Virus record (IMG/VR): IMGVR_UViG_3300032213_001225
Location: 1-36,499 of that record
DNA: 36,499 nt
Direction: 5' to 3' (one strand)
DNA from: a virus
Shown: positions 30,200 through 36,499 of the stretch, piece after piece
How positions within the stretch are numbered: the first letter of the stretch is position 1
Layout: each line of letters begins with the position of its first letter
The notes under the pieces: generated by a model
The model's input: the letters and a program-made list of their open reading frames with translations, nothing else
Database searches by the model: none
What the model was told of the DNA's origin: nothing
Program-made: the position numbers and the translations under genes

Positions 30200-30672
30200 A
30201 ACGGCTCGCGGTCGGTCGGCGTGTGCGGGTAGTTCCAGAGCGTCCACGGCAGGCGATTGATTAGGATCGGCGGCAGTCCCTGCCGATTCGGTCGGACCGC
30301 TAACCAGATGACATCTGGTTCGTTTGGGTCGCGCATCACGCAGAGCTGCGACTCGAAAGCTGTCAGCGCCTCGTGCCAAGTCGTCTCCTCTGTATCCGCT
30401 CCGACCGGTGTCATGTTGATCGCCTCGCTGAATGTCTGTGAGATTGCGCGGCGTTCCGCGTGTGCTGCCTTCTCCGCGATCTCTGCCTTCGGCAGTGGAG
30501 TCTTGGAGCTGATGACCAGCCCCGCTCGGCGCTTTCCCGGCGGGTCGATGCGGTCGATGGCTGCTTCGAGTTCGAGATCGTCAGCTTTCGGCATCGGTGA
30601 AGCCGGTGCTGGCTTCGGTTGTGAGGCGGCTGCGGCTTTCTTGGCGGCGATGATTTCGGCGATGGTTGGCAT
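30196..30672 (-). CDS. Unrecognised early protein with Ala/Pro-rich N-terminus
   Basis: A 158-residue protein. Residues 1-35 are low-complexity (IAAKKAAAASQPKPAPASPM) and probably disordered. The rest includes RRAGLVISSKTPLPKAEIAEK and a C-terminal half rich in Trp, Pro and Asn (DVIWLAVRPNRQGLPPILIN, then PWTLWNYP). The pattern suggests a small folded domain with a flexible arm, possibly a replication or recombination accessory. No family recognised. Confidence 0.6.
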   Translation of the reverse strand: MPTIAEIIAAKKAAAASQPKPAPASPMPKADDLELEAAIDRIDPPGKRRAGLVISSKTPLPKAEIAEKAAHAERRAISQTFSEAINMTPVGADTEETTWHEALTAFESQLCVMRDPNEPDVIWLAVRPNRQGLPPILINRLPWTLWNYPHTPTDREPF

Positions 30673-30707
30673 TGGTCAGTTGGTTGGTAGTTTCGCCCAG
30701 AAAACCC

Positions 30708-30728
30708 CATCCCGCGTCGCGCAGGATG
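30708..30728 (-). terminator. Hairpin between early genes, attenuator or terminator-like
   Basis: On the coding strand CATCCTGCG pairs with CGCGGGATG (nine pairs, one G-U) around the loop CGA, followed by GGGGTTTTCT. The T run is short, so it may act as an attenuator or mRNA-stabilising hairpin rather than a full terminator. It lies in the 88-base gap before the gene starting at 30672. Confidence 0.45.
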
Positions 30729-30760
30729 AGGCGTGCCATGCAATGCACTATTCCTGGAGA

Positions 30761-31444
30761 TCAGTAATCGTCGCCACCGAGGAGAGCTGACAACTCAGTG
30801 AGCGCAGCGGCCAGCGGTGCATCCTCTGCCTTGCCGTCAGCCTTTGCTTTAGGTAGCCACTTCTCGATGAGAGTTGCCACGCCTGCCTCGTCAACTTCGC
30901 CGAGGAGCTTGCCCTTGTATTTGCCGATGTGGACCATGATCGTCTCCCAGCCCGGCTCTTCGGCTTTCGCCTCTGAGTTGCCTTCGCCACCTTCGACCTC
31001 GCGGTCACGGATGCGGGTATATTTCCCGCTCGGCTTGAGTGCCTTGTCTTTGTCCGGTGCCATGAACGAGATGTTCGCATAGGTGCGATCATCCTTGGTC
31101 TCGTGCTGGATGATCAGCTTGACGCCGTGACCGATCAGAGCTTCGAGATCGAACTCGCCAAGCTCTGCGGCTGTCAGCTCTCGGCCCATGAGCTTCTTGA
31201 GGTCTTTGCGGAGTGCTGCCTTCTCGTTAAGTGAAGGAGTGTATCCACGCGACCAGATGCAGAACCTGCGGTCGTTCTCTTCGTCCATGACCTCAGTTTC
31301 GAAGACCAGCCGGAACTCGTCCTTCTCGCCGTATTGTGTCACTCGTTTCTTCAGATCCGTGATGTCCACAAGAACGGCCTTGATCGGTCCGTCGGTTTCT
31401 GGATGTGGGGTGAAGTTGCTGTTCTTTTTTTCGCTTAGTTTCAT
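30761..31444 (-). CDS. Possible single-strand-DNA or recombination protein
   Basis: A 227-residue protein started at 31444, where an A-rich leader precedes MKLSEKK. An in-frame ATG at 31531 lies in the upstream gene. The N-terminal 140 residues are beta-rich (IKAVLVDITDLKKRVTQYG, EFRLVFETEVMDEENDRRFC) followed by YTPSLNEKAALRKDLKKLMG and FDLEALIGHGVKLIIQHE. This arrangement recurs in phage early proteins and is compatible with an OB-fold. The C-terminus (VHIGKYKGKLLGEV) resembles small DUF3820/exonuclease-X-tail modules. A DNA-binding role is inferred, not shown. Confidence 0.55.
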   Translation of the reverse strand: MKLSEKKNSNFTPHPETDGPIKAVLVDITDLKKRVTQYGEKDEFRLVFETEVMDEENDRRFCIWSRGYTPSLNEKAALRKDLKKLMGRELTAAELGEFDLEALIGHGVKLIIQHETKDDRTYANISFMAPDKDKALKPSGKYTRIRDREVEGGEGNSEAKAEEPGWETIMVHIGKYKGKLLGEVDEAGVATLIEKWLPKAKADGKAEDAPLAAALTELSALLGGDDY

Positions 31445-31484
31445 TTGTTTTACTTTTGTTTTGTTTGATGTTACTTGGGGAGAG

Positions 31485-31691
31485 TTATGGAAGGAGTCCG
31501 AGGAAGTGTGCCGCGATGACTCCGATTGCAAAGCCGATCAATGCGGCTGAGATGACGACCGCTGCCATTGATGGATCGCGGCGGTAGTTGGGTGACTTCG
31601 TTTCATTGAGGGTAAGTTTGCTCAGGTCGTCGATGTGGAGGCGGAGGAACTTATCAGTTCCGCGAATTAGATCTAGGTCGTTGTTGTTCAT
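31485..31691 (-). CDS. Small membrane protein
   Basis: A 68-residue protein with one C-terminal transmembrane helix (MAAVVISAALIGFAIGVIAA, about residues 42-62) after a charged cytoplasmic N-terminus (LRLHIDDLSKLTLNETKSP). It is encoded at the top of the early block, behind a structured leader. It may modify the host envelope or anchor replication. No family recognised. Confidence 0.6.
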   Translation of the reverse strand: MNNNDLDLIRGTDKFLRLHIDDLSKLTLNETKSPNYRRDPSMAAVVISAALIGFAIGVIAAHFLGLLP

Positions 31692-31726
31692 GATGTTCGT
31701 GTTGTTATTGTTATTAAACCCCCGCG

Positions 31727-31766
31727 CCCTCCTCGGTCAACCGACCAAGGAAACACGCGAGGAGGG
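31727..31766 (-). promoter_or_regulatory. Structured leader: two-stem RNA element
   Basis: On the coding strand CCCTCCTCG and CGAGGAGGG pair (nine pairs), enclosing a second small stem GGTC-GGTT-GACC. The element ends about 36 bases before the ATG at 31691. The GGAGG lies within the outer stem, far from the ATG. No U tract follows, so it is probably an mRNA control or processing element rather than a terminator. Confidence 0.5.
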
Positions 31767-31773
31767 TGGGAGA

Positions 31774-32019
31774 TTAGTTTGCAAGTCTGATTGCGTGCGT
31801 AATATTTTTTGCCCACATACCAGCGCAGTAATCTGTCATGCTGTCGTGATTGTCATTTGGGCGGCGCACATTGATGCAAGTGATTTCTTCGCTGCAACCG
31901 TTGCGAAAGTATTCGATTACATATTTGCATCCTTCTTTTGATGCTTGAATGAACCCGTTATTTTCGGAGATCATAAATCCTGCCTTGGTCAATTTCTTAG
32001 CTGCGTTTTGTGTTGTCAT
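31774..32019 (-). CDS. Unrecognised small protein, first gene of the early block
   Basis: An 81-residue protein (MTTQNAAKKLTKAGFMISEN...) with a likely alpha/beta fold and four Cys spread along the chain. It is the first gene below the 139-base control region and has an A-rich leader (CCAATAACAAAAATG). Its position suggests expression immediately on infection, as with host-takeover proteins. Function unknown. Confidence 0.6.
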   Translation of the reverse strand: MTTQNAAKKLTKAGFMISENNGFIQASKEGCKYVIEYFRNGCSEEITCINVRRPNDNHDSMTDYCAGMWAKNITHAIRLAN

Positions 32020-32158
32020 TTTTGTTATTGGTTAAGTCGCGTTGGCGATGTGAGAAAACTAGGCATTGCCTATGGAAAAGAAAAGCTCATTTTTTGCATG
32101 TAGTGTAAATAGATGCAGAATCCTTTATTTTATAAAGGATTGCGGCTGAAAAATAATT
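32020..32158. promoter_or_regulatory. Control region with two dyads at the head of the early block
   Basis: A 139-base non-coding gap. It holds a perfect ten-pair inverted repeat with a three-base loop at 32119-32141 (AATCCTTTAT / ATAAAGGATT) and a palindrome TAGGCATTGCCTA at 32060-32072. The sequence is AT-rich. Both dyads lie between a probable winged-helix regulator and the first early gene, so operators or a promoter are likely. I cannot assign a convincing -35/-10 pair. Confidence 0.55.
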
Positions 32159-32437
32159 TTAGAGAAACCGATAAAAATTGCACTGCTTGCCATCTTTGAC
32201 CGATTTTCTTCTCGAAATGACTCCCTCATCGGTCAGATTTCTCATATTCCTGCTGGCAACTGTCATGCTGATCTTGATGCCCTGATCTTTCATCTTGTCG
32301 ATGTAGTCATAGATCGTGAACTCGTCCGGCTGGATCGGTTGCAATTCGGCTGCCTGCTCTTTAATGTAAGCATCGAGCGCGCTTAGATGATTCCTTGTGG
32401 ACTGATCCAACTGTCCTCTTCTTTTGTAACTTGCCAT
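32159..32437 (-). CDS. Winged-helix-like putative regulator
   Basis: A 92-residue basic protein. FTIYDYIDKMKDQGIKISMTVASRNMRNLTDEGVISRRKS (about residues 40-79) reads as helix-turn-helix plus wing: short helix, recognition helix with SRNMRNL, then a basic hairpin. It overlaps the phosphoesterase gene by 55 bases. It lies directly before the dyad-rich control region, which makes autoregulation or early-promoter control plausible. Confidence 0.6.
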   Translation of the reverse strand: MASYKRRGQLDQSTRNHLSALDAYIKEQAAELQPIQPDEFTIYDYIDKMKDQGIKISMTVASRNMRNLTDEGVISRRKSVKDGKQCNFYRFL

Positions 32438-33114
32438 ATTTTTGTGCTTCCTGTTTTGGTGTTAATTATCCCGTAAGCGAAACCTTGGCGCCATCCCAGC
32501 TTTGCCGTGTATCGGTCAGCGTATTCCATCTGTTCGATGTCGCCGATGCAGCCGATCGAGAACGCTTCTCCGCCGTCGATGTGACGCCCGGTGTATTGGT
32601 TCGGCGTGTGGACGTGTCCATGCACGCACGGGCCGTATCGCTCGAAGTGCATCTTCGCCGGGTTGACTCCGCTGTGGAAGCCATGAATGAACTTCGGACC
32701 GCCTTCTGGCAAGCGCAGGTAGTTTCCGACCTTGTAAGCGATCCACTTGATCTTGCGCTTTGTGAACTGTCGCTGCGCAGATTCAACGAGTCCTTGGCAA
32801 TGTTCGCGCAAGACGCCGTTGGTCGTTGTCTGAGACATCTGCCAGATCCGATCGTCGTGATTCCCTAGCGTGAGGAAGTTAGGTTGAAAAGCATCGAGGA
32901 AAGCGATCCCAGCGGCGAAGTCTTCTGACAATCCACCGGCTTTCTCATCTGGACTGGCACCTCCTCGAAGTGGAGCGAAGTCGAAGTTGTCGCCAAGGTG
33001 GATCGTGTAATGCGGTTTCCAGTCGGCTTTGAATTTGAGAAGTATCTTCAATGACTCCTGATGAACCATGCTCCCGTGATTGTCGGCAGCGACGATGAAT
33101 TTCTTGAAGCTCAT
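32383..33114 (-). CDS. Calcineurin-like metallophosphoesterase
   Basis: A 243-residue phosphoesterase with all signature blocks: D11-x-H13 (ADNHG), GDNFDF (Asp42), GNHDDR (Asn85, His86), HGFHSG (His144) and HGHVH (His165, His167, His169). These bind two metal ions. It has no signal peptide, so it should act in the cytoplasm. Phage members have been linked to nucleic-acid end processing or nucleotide cleavage, but the substrate here is unknown. It is encoded after the lysis genes. Confidence 0.9.
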   Translation of the reverse strand: MSFKKFIVAADNHGSMVHQESLKILLKFKADWKPHYTIHLGDNFDFAPLRGGASPDEKAGGLSEDFAAGIAFLDAFQPNFLTLGNHDDRIWQMSQTTTNGVLREHCQGLVESAQRQFTKRKIKWIAYKVGNYLRLPEGGPKFIHGFHSGVNPAKMHFERYGPCVHGHVHTPNQYTGRHIDGGEAFSIGCIGDIEQMEYADRYTAKLGWRQGFAYGIINTKTGSTKIWQVTKEEDSWISPQGII

Positions 33115-33117
33115 GTT

Positions 33118-33399
33118 TTAGATTTTAAGTTTATCCCAAGCTGGGAAGAAGATTTCCTCCATGCACCTGACCACTGATTCTTGATCGTAATTCTGCATCC
33201 ATCCGACTCCCGACAGAAGCAGGGAGGCTTCCATCATTTCGTGGCGCAGAGTCTCCTTCTTGACTTTGTCGTTTTTTATCAGATCAGAGATCCAGATGGT
33301 TTTTGAGTCGTGTTCATATTGACCATAGGCGTTCTCAAGTTTGCCGACGCGGATCTTCACGTTCTGACCCGCGATTTTAATTTGTTTGGGTAGGGTCAT
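33118..33399 (-). CDS. Metallopeptidase-like protein with HExxE
   Basis: A 93-residue protein started at 33399 (MTLPKQIKIAGQNVKIRVG). An upstream in-frame ATG at 33510 would lie inside the preceding gene. The layout (strand-rich start, IWISDL, then a helix with RHEMMEASLLLSG) is that of small phage zincin-like proteins, where the helix normally reads HExxH. Here the second His is Glu (HEMME), so zinc peptidase activity may be lost or changed. Confidence in the fold is moderate. Confidence 0.55.
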   Translation of the reverse strand: MTLPKQIKIAGQNVKIRVGKLENAYGQYEHDSKTIWISDLIKNDKVKKETLRHEMMEASLLLSGVGWMQNYDQESVVRCMEEIFFPAWDKLKI

Positions 33400-33418
33400 C
33401 GTGTCTTGGTTTTCGATC

Positions 33419-33676
33419 TCAAACGCTCGTCCGGCGTCCGAAGTGCCAGCGGCATGTCTCCATGCCGCAGCCTTGAGACAATCGTAGCACCTCAGCCTTG
33501 AGCGAGTCAATCTGCGTCTCCTGCATGGCTAGAATCCTGTCCTGCGCTTCAAGGCGGCTCTTCATGAATTGATAAAACGTCGTGGCGAGCGTCCCGACCG
33601 TAGCGCAGAGAACGCCGAACCCAGAGAGGATCCAAGAGATAGGGATTTCGATGATGCCTGTGGCTATAATTGACAT
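33419..33676 (-). CDS. Membrane-anchored coiled-coil protein of the lysis cassette
   Basis: An 85-residue protein with an N-terminal transmembrane segment (IPISWILSGFGVLCATVGTLAT, about residues 11-32). A coiled coil follows (RLEAQDRILAMQETQIDSLKAEVLRL), with a Cys-containing end (CGMETCRWHFGRR). It begins one base after the endolysin stop. The plan suits an inner-membrane spanin or a one-span holin-like protein. Similar TM-coil-Cys proteins sit near phage lysis genes. Confidence 0.65.
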   Translation of the reverse strand: MSIIATGIIEIPISWILSGFGVLCATVGTLATTFYQFMKSRLEAQDRILAMQETQIDSLKAEVLRLSQGCGMETCRWHFGRRTSV

Positions 33677-33677
33677 A

Positions 33678-34244
33678 TTAGATTGTGGCTTGAAAGTGCA
33701 TTGCGTCGCGCCCCCATGCGGATCCAGCGCATGTCCAGCCTTCGGCGGCGAAGATCTCCATCACCTCGATCGGCATGGTGGCTGAGACCGGCCATGCCTG
33801 GCGGTTGCGGTTGGTCGATGGGTCGAGGTCGATCGCGGCTCCGCGTGCGTGCAGCGATGGGAGCGATCCACCGCGCATCGGTCGGTCGTTATAGACGCCG
33901 GCGTATTGCTTGAGCGCGTAGCGGCCCTGTGGGATCTCTGAGAGCTTGGAGATGATCCGTTCGAGTGAGTCGGCGACTTTGTGATGGCAGCGGATCGTTT
34001 TGACCGGCTTTTCATCGTAGCGCACGCCGTAGCTGCTGACATCTATGTTGACGAGTTGCTCCTCGTCCCCGGGCGATCCGTAGAAACCCTGAAGCGCAGC
34101 TTGGCTTGTCGATGGCCAGATGCTTGTCGAGGGTCTGAGCTTTCTCAGATACTCCTGACAAGCAGCGATCGACCGAGCGCCCCAGAATCCATCTGGAACG
34201 GCTCCGATCTTCTCTTGCAGCGCTTTGATCTCGTCGCGGTTCAT
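33678..34244 (-). CDS. Endolysin, M15-type peptidase
   Basis: A 188-residue cell-wall peptidase. The M15 zinc motif SLHARGAAID is at 130-139 (His132, Asp139), and the third ligand His183 is in MHFQ. Residues 6-35 (IKALQEKIGAVPDGFWGARS...) resemble a shortened peptidoglycan-binding repeat. Enzymes of this group cut peptide bonds in peptidoglycan stems (L-Ala-D-Glu or D-Ala-D-Ala type). There is no signal peptide, so export depends on a holin. Its ATG overlaps the stop of the 51-residue membrane gene. Confidence 0.9.
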   Translation of the reverse strand: MNRDEIKALQEKIGAVPDGFWGARSIAACQEYLRKLRPSTSIWPSTSQAALQGFYGSPGDEEQLVNIDVSSYGVRYDEKPVKTIRCHHKVADSLERIISKLSEIPQGRYALKQYAGVYNDRPMRGGSLPSLHARGAAIDLDPSTNRNRQAWPVSATMPIEVMEIFAAEGWTCAGSAWGRDAMHFQATI

Positions 34245-34396
34245 TTGCCTGCATCGCGTGCTTTGATTAGACCGATACCTGCGGTGACTGCTGCGAAGGC
34301 GCCAACGAGGTCAGCAGATTCGCCGTTGAGGAGCTGGATGGCTACATTGGCTAAGGTGGCAACGACTGTTAAGATTCCGAGTGCTGTGGTTTTCAT
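34241..34396 (-). CDS. Holin-like small membrane protein
   Basis: A 51-residue protein coupled by ATGA overlaps to the gene before it and to the endolysin after it. It has two hydrophobic segments (LGILTVVATLANVAIQLL at about 6-23 and LVGAFAAVTAGIGLI at about 30-44) separated by NGESAD, and a basic end KARDAGK. This two-span pattern and its place directly before the endolysin support a holin role, not proven by family match. Confidence 0.65.
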   Translation of the reverse strand: MKTTALGILTVVATLANVAIQLLNGESADLVGAFAAVTAGIGLIKARDAGK

Positions 34397-34737
34397 GATT
34401 CGATTTCTGGTTCTGGTTCTGGAACGGGTTCTGGTTCTGGAGGTGCGATGAAGATGACTGTGCCGTCTGGTTGCGGCTGGAAGATGTTGAAGTCAGGCGC
34501 AGCAAGTCCATCGGCTTGACCTAGTGCTGAGATTGCCGAGTAGAACGTAGCATAGACCGTCAGAGCGTTGACTGCGTTCGTGCTGAACACGTCCATGATT
34601 GCTTGCTGCTCGCCAGCGGTGTTCGCCTTGGCGAAAGCGTTCGACATCATGGATTTGAGAAAGCTGATCGCCTCGGTATTGATCGAGTCGATCTCGTTGG
34701 CTAGTTTCTCTGCTGGTGATTTTTGGATGAGTGACAT
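34393..34737 (-). CDS. Small helical protein with Pro-Glu tail
   Basis: A 114-residue protein between the fibre and the holin-like gene. Residues 1-75 are helical (PAEKLANEIDSINTEAISFL, KSMMSNAFAKANTAGEQQ). The end is a Pro-Glu repeat (APPEPEPVPEPEPEIES), likely extended and disordered. It could be a virion-associated or lysis-associated protein. No family recognised. Confidence 0.6.
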   Translation of the reverse strand: MSLIQKSPAEKLANEIDSINTEAISFLKSMMSNAFAKANTAGEQQAIMDVFSTNAVNALTVYATFYSAISALGQADGLAAPDFNIFQPQPDGTVIFIAPPEPEPVPEPEPEIES

Positions 34738-34743
34738 GATGGT

Positions 34744-36499
34744 TTAAGCAATTTTGCGAGCGGAAATAAATGATCCAACACTAATTTCTGCGGTTTGAAG
34801 AGCGACAGCGACAGCAGGTGCATATTGGATTGCTAAAGTGCCAGCGGCAGTAACAGTCAAATTGAATCGTAAGTGCATAACTCCTCCTCGGTTCGAGCTG
34901 TAATTAAATGCAACTGAAGAATTGAAAACACGCGCTCCATTTTGAGATAAAACTGGAACAGCATTTTGCAGATAAACAGTTGGAGATCCACCTGCTAGGA
35001 AAATAATTGAACTGCCAGTAGCTGTTCCAGTAAAATTTAATTGTCCTTTGGCTGATCCAGTTGATCCAAGACCTTCAACTTGTATCCATGCTTCGACTCG
35101 ATATGTTCCAACTGCTAATGCTAAAGTGCATTGAGTTGATGAGACATAAGTAGTTGTATTTGCTGCGCTAGTTTCAGCAGTAGATTGCGAAACGAATAAT
35201 TGCTGACCATATCTCGTATCAGCAAGAGCGCGAGTCATCGCGCTTGTGTCGTTCGTAGCTGCCTGACCTGTGAGTTCAGTCTGACCGCTGAAGGTCTTAT
35301 TCCCTGCGATAGTCTGTGCGCCTGTGAGCGCGACGTAGAGCGTATCGAGATAAGTTTTGAGAAATGCCTTGAGATTAGTAAAGGTTAGCTTCTTTAGACC
35401 GAACGATGCTGCGCTGTCGGTGATAGGTATCTCGTCTGCGTCAACTGGTGTCGTCTTCGATGTGGCAGCGGTGATGAGTGAAGCGATCCGTGCGCCTGTT
35501 TCGTCGCCAGTGTTCGTGCCGCTGTTCGTGCCAGTGATGTCAGATGTCATCGCTACTGTGCCAGCCTTATTCGGGAATGCAATCGCTCGGTTTGCTGTCG
35601 GGGCGTGGGAAAGCGTGGTGGTGTAAGTGCCGTTGTAAAGTTGGAAAGTGGAACGAGACTGGATGTATGCGTTGGCTCCTGCTGTATAGATTTTAGCGTC
35701 AGATCCTTCTGTGTAGATATCGGCATTGACTCCACTTGTGGAGATAAATCCAAGTTGCCCTTCTGTGTAGATGTTCGCTGCGAATCCAGTCGTAGAGATG
35801 CCACCGCTCGATGTAACCGATGATGCTCCGACGGCTGCAAAGTTCGACCCGCCTGTTGCGTCCCGCAGGACGAGCGTGTTGGCGGTGGCTGCGCTGGTCG
35901 CGTCGGAAATGTCTGCGCTTGTAAGTAGGCGATTCTCCCAGAGAGTTGCACCGCGCATCAATGCTTGTCCTGCAACTGGGCTGGTGATTGCTACATCCGA
36001 AAGTTCATCGAGTTCCGCACCGTTCTGAACCTTGACGTAGATCTCGACAACCGTGTTGCCGGTCTTGCGTGTGACGACTCCGAGATAGACGATGTGATTT
36101 GGCGCGGATGGTTTATTCGCAAGTCCAAAGACCATGCCGCCAGCGGTTGTTGGCGAGAGCCAGATTGGATCTCCCTCGTTGGCTGTTGGCGCAGAGATGC
36201 TGACAGTCATCAGTCCCTCGGTGATGACGTAGCCAGTGGCGTTATGAGCAAGAGTCGATTCGCTGATGCCGATCGTTTTGCTGGATGTCGCCTCTGCATT
36301 TGCCCGTGCAAGACCGATGATGATATTGTTGCCAGATGCTCCGGTGACATAGACCACCTGCCCAGCGTTGATCGCTAGTCCTGCTTTGCAAAGCACTTCG
36401 AGTCCATCGCATCTTCCTGTGATCCGTGGAGCGGTGACGATGCCGGTGAAGGTAGGGTTGGCAAGTGGAGCCTTGAGTGCCAGGGCATCGAATACTGCG
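34744..36499 (-). CDS. Tail fibre / receptor-binding protein, main part
   Basis: The remainder of the 649-residue fibre whose true ATG is at 317 across the circular join; the frame is open to the window end. Middle repeats read IYTEGQLGFISTSG, then DIYTEGSDAKIYTAGANAYI, typical of fibre shafts. SGTNTGDETGARIASL and KAFLKTYLDTLYVALTGAQTIAGNKTFSG are common phage-fibre motifs. The last 150 residues are beta-rich (LALAVGTYRVEAWIQVEGLG, RFNLTVTAAGTLAIQYAP), resembling jelly-roll receptor-binding heads. There is no chaperone domain. Confidence 0.88.
   Translation of the reverse strand, partial: AVFDALALKAPLANPTFTGIVTAPRITGRCDGLEVLCKAGLAINAGQVVYVTGASGNNIIIGLARANAEATSSKTIGISESTLAHNATGYVITEGLMTVSISAPTANEGDPIWLSPTTAGGMVFGLANKPSAPNHIVYLGVVTRKTGNTVVEIYVKVQNGAELDELSDVAITSPVAGQALMRGATLWENRLLTSADISDATSAATANTLVLRDATGGSNFAAVGASSVTSSGGISTTGFAANIYTEGQLGFISTSGVNADIYTEGSDAKIYTAGANAYIQSRSTFQLYNGTYTTTLSHAPTANRAIAFPNKAGTVAMTSDITGTNSGTNTGDETGARIASLITAATSKTTPVDADEIPITDSAASFGLKKLTFTNLKAFLKTYLDTLYVALTGAQTIAGNKTFSGQTELTGQAATNDTSAMTRALADTRYGQQLFVSQSTAETSAANTTTYVSSTQCTLALAVGTYRVEAWIQVEGLGSTGSAKGQLNFTGTATGSSIIFLAGGSPTVYLQNAVPVLSQNGARVFNSSVAFNYSSNRGGVMHLRFNLTVTAAGTLAIQYAPAVAVALQTAEISVGSFISARKIA
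36377..36499. repeat. Terminal direct repeat, right copy (assembly overlap)
   Basis: Identical to bases 1-123. Merging the two copies gives a circle of about 36,376 bp and restores the fibre gene. It is within coding sequence and has no flanking dyad or special structure, so it is not a convincing packaging terminus. Confidence 0.95.

Noticed and set aside
30026-30379. Longer version of the zinc frame starting at 30379
   Set aside because: That extension lies fully inside the 158-residue gene in another frame and its Arg/Ala-rich translation looks like a shadow. Only the part after 30199 is plausible.
32101-32118. TTTACA on the minus strand as a -35 box
   Set aside because: No reasonable -10 hexamer lies 16-18 bases downstream, so I did not call a promoter, only a control region.

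Overview
The window is a complete genome, in circular form, of a tailed phage (siphovirus layout). The first 123 bases recur exactly as the last 123 (36377-36499), and the tail-fibre reading frame runs through this join without interruption. The unit length is therefore about 36,376 bp. Every gene I can support is on the minus strand, so the genome is read from high to low coordinates. I see no integrase, reverse transcriptase, CRISPR array, insertion sequence or tRNA. No stretch above 300 bases lacks a gene. The host is not encoded. Many starts have A-rich leaders without a clear Shine-Dalgarno sequence, and the small MNDTP-PRTD / AVTEQRDRLAEA coiled-coil proteins resemble ones I associate with Verrucomicrobiota and related environmental phages. 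That host assignment is a low-confidence inference.

In reading order, the early block begins below the non-coding control region at 32020-32158. It runs through small unknown proteins, a possible single-strand-DNA or recombination protein (31444), a coiled-coil protein (29815), a VRR-NUC nuclease (28836), a helicase-methyltransferase fusion (28540), a second SNF2-type helicase (26326), a DUF3310-type protein and a chain of small genes linked by nearly identical stop/start junctions (22951-24725). It ends with a large primase-helicase (20070-22646). Directly below that gene lies an iteron-bearing inverted repeat (19911-20053), a good origin candidate. Small genes, a helix-turn-helix protein and an HNH endonuclease follow.

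The late block starts with a zinc-ribbon protein, small and large terminase (17652-15380), a gpW-like protein, portal, a ClpP-type protease fused to a scaffold-like tail, and the major capsid protein, closed by a strong terminator at 10947-10983. A glycosylation module interrupts the structural genes. It holds a 723-residue glycosyltransferase-TPR-glycosyltransferase-methyltransferase protein, a 58-residue protein and a second glycosyltransferase. The tail genes follow in lambda order: connector, tail completion, tail terminator, tail tube, G/GT chaperone with a -1 frameshift, a short tape measure, tip proteins and fibre (crossing the join). The lysis cassette (holin-like protein, M15 endolysin, membrane coiled-coil protein), a metallopeptidase-like protein, a phosphoesterase and a winged-helix-like protein (32159-32437) close the circle.

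The most unusual features are: a 14-base element repeated exactly four times at a fixed 21-22 bases before structural-gene starts; the repeated stop/start cassette of the small-gene nursery; the helicase-methyltransferase fusion with a preserved internal start; the multi-domain glycosylation module; and the iteron dyad.
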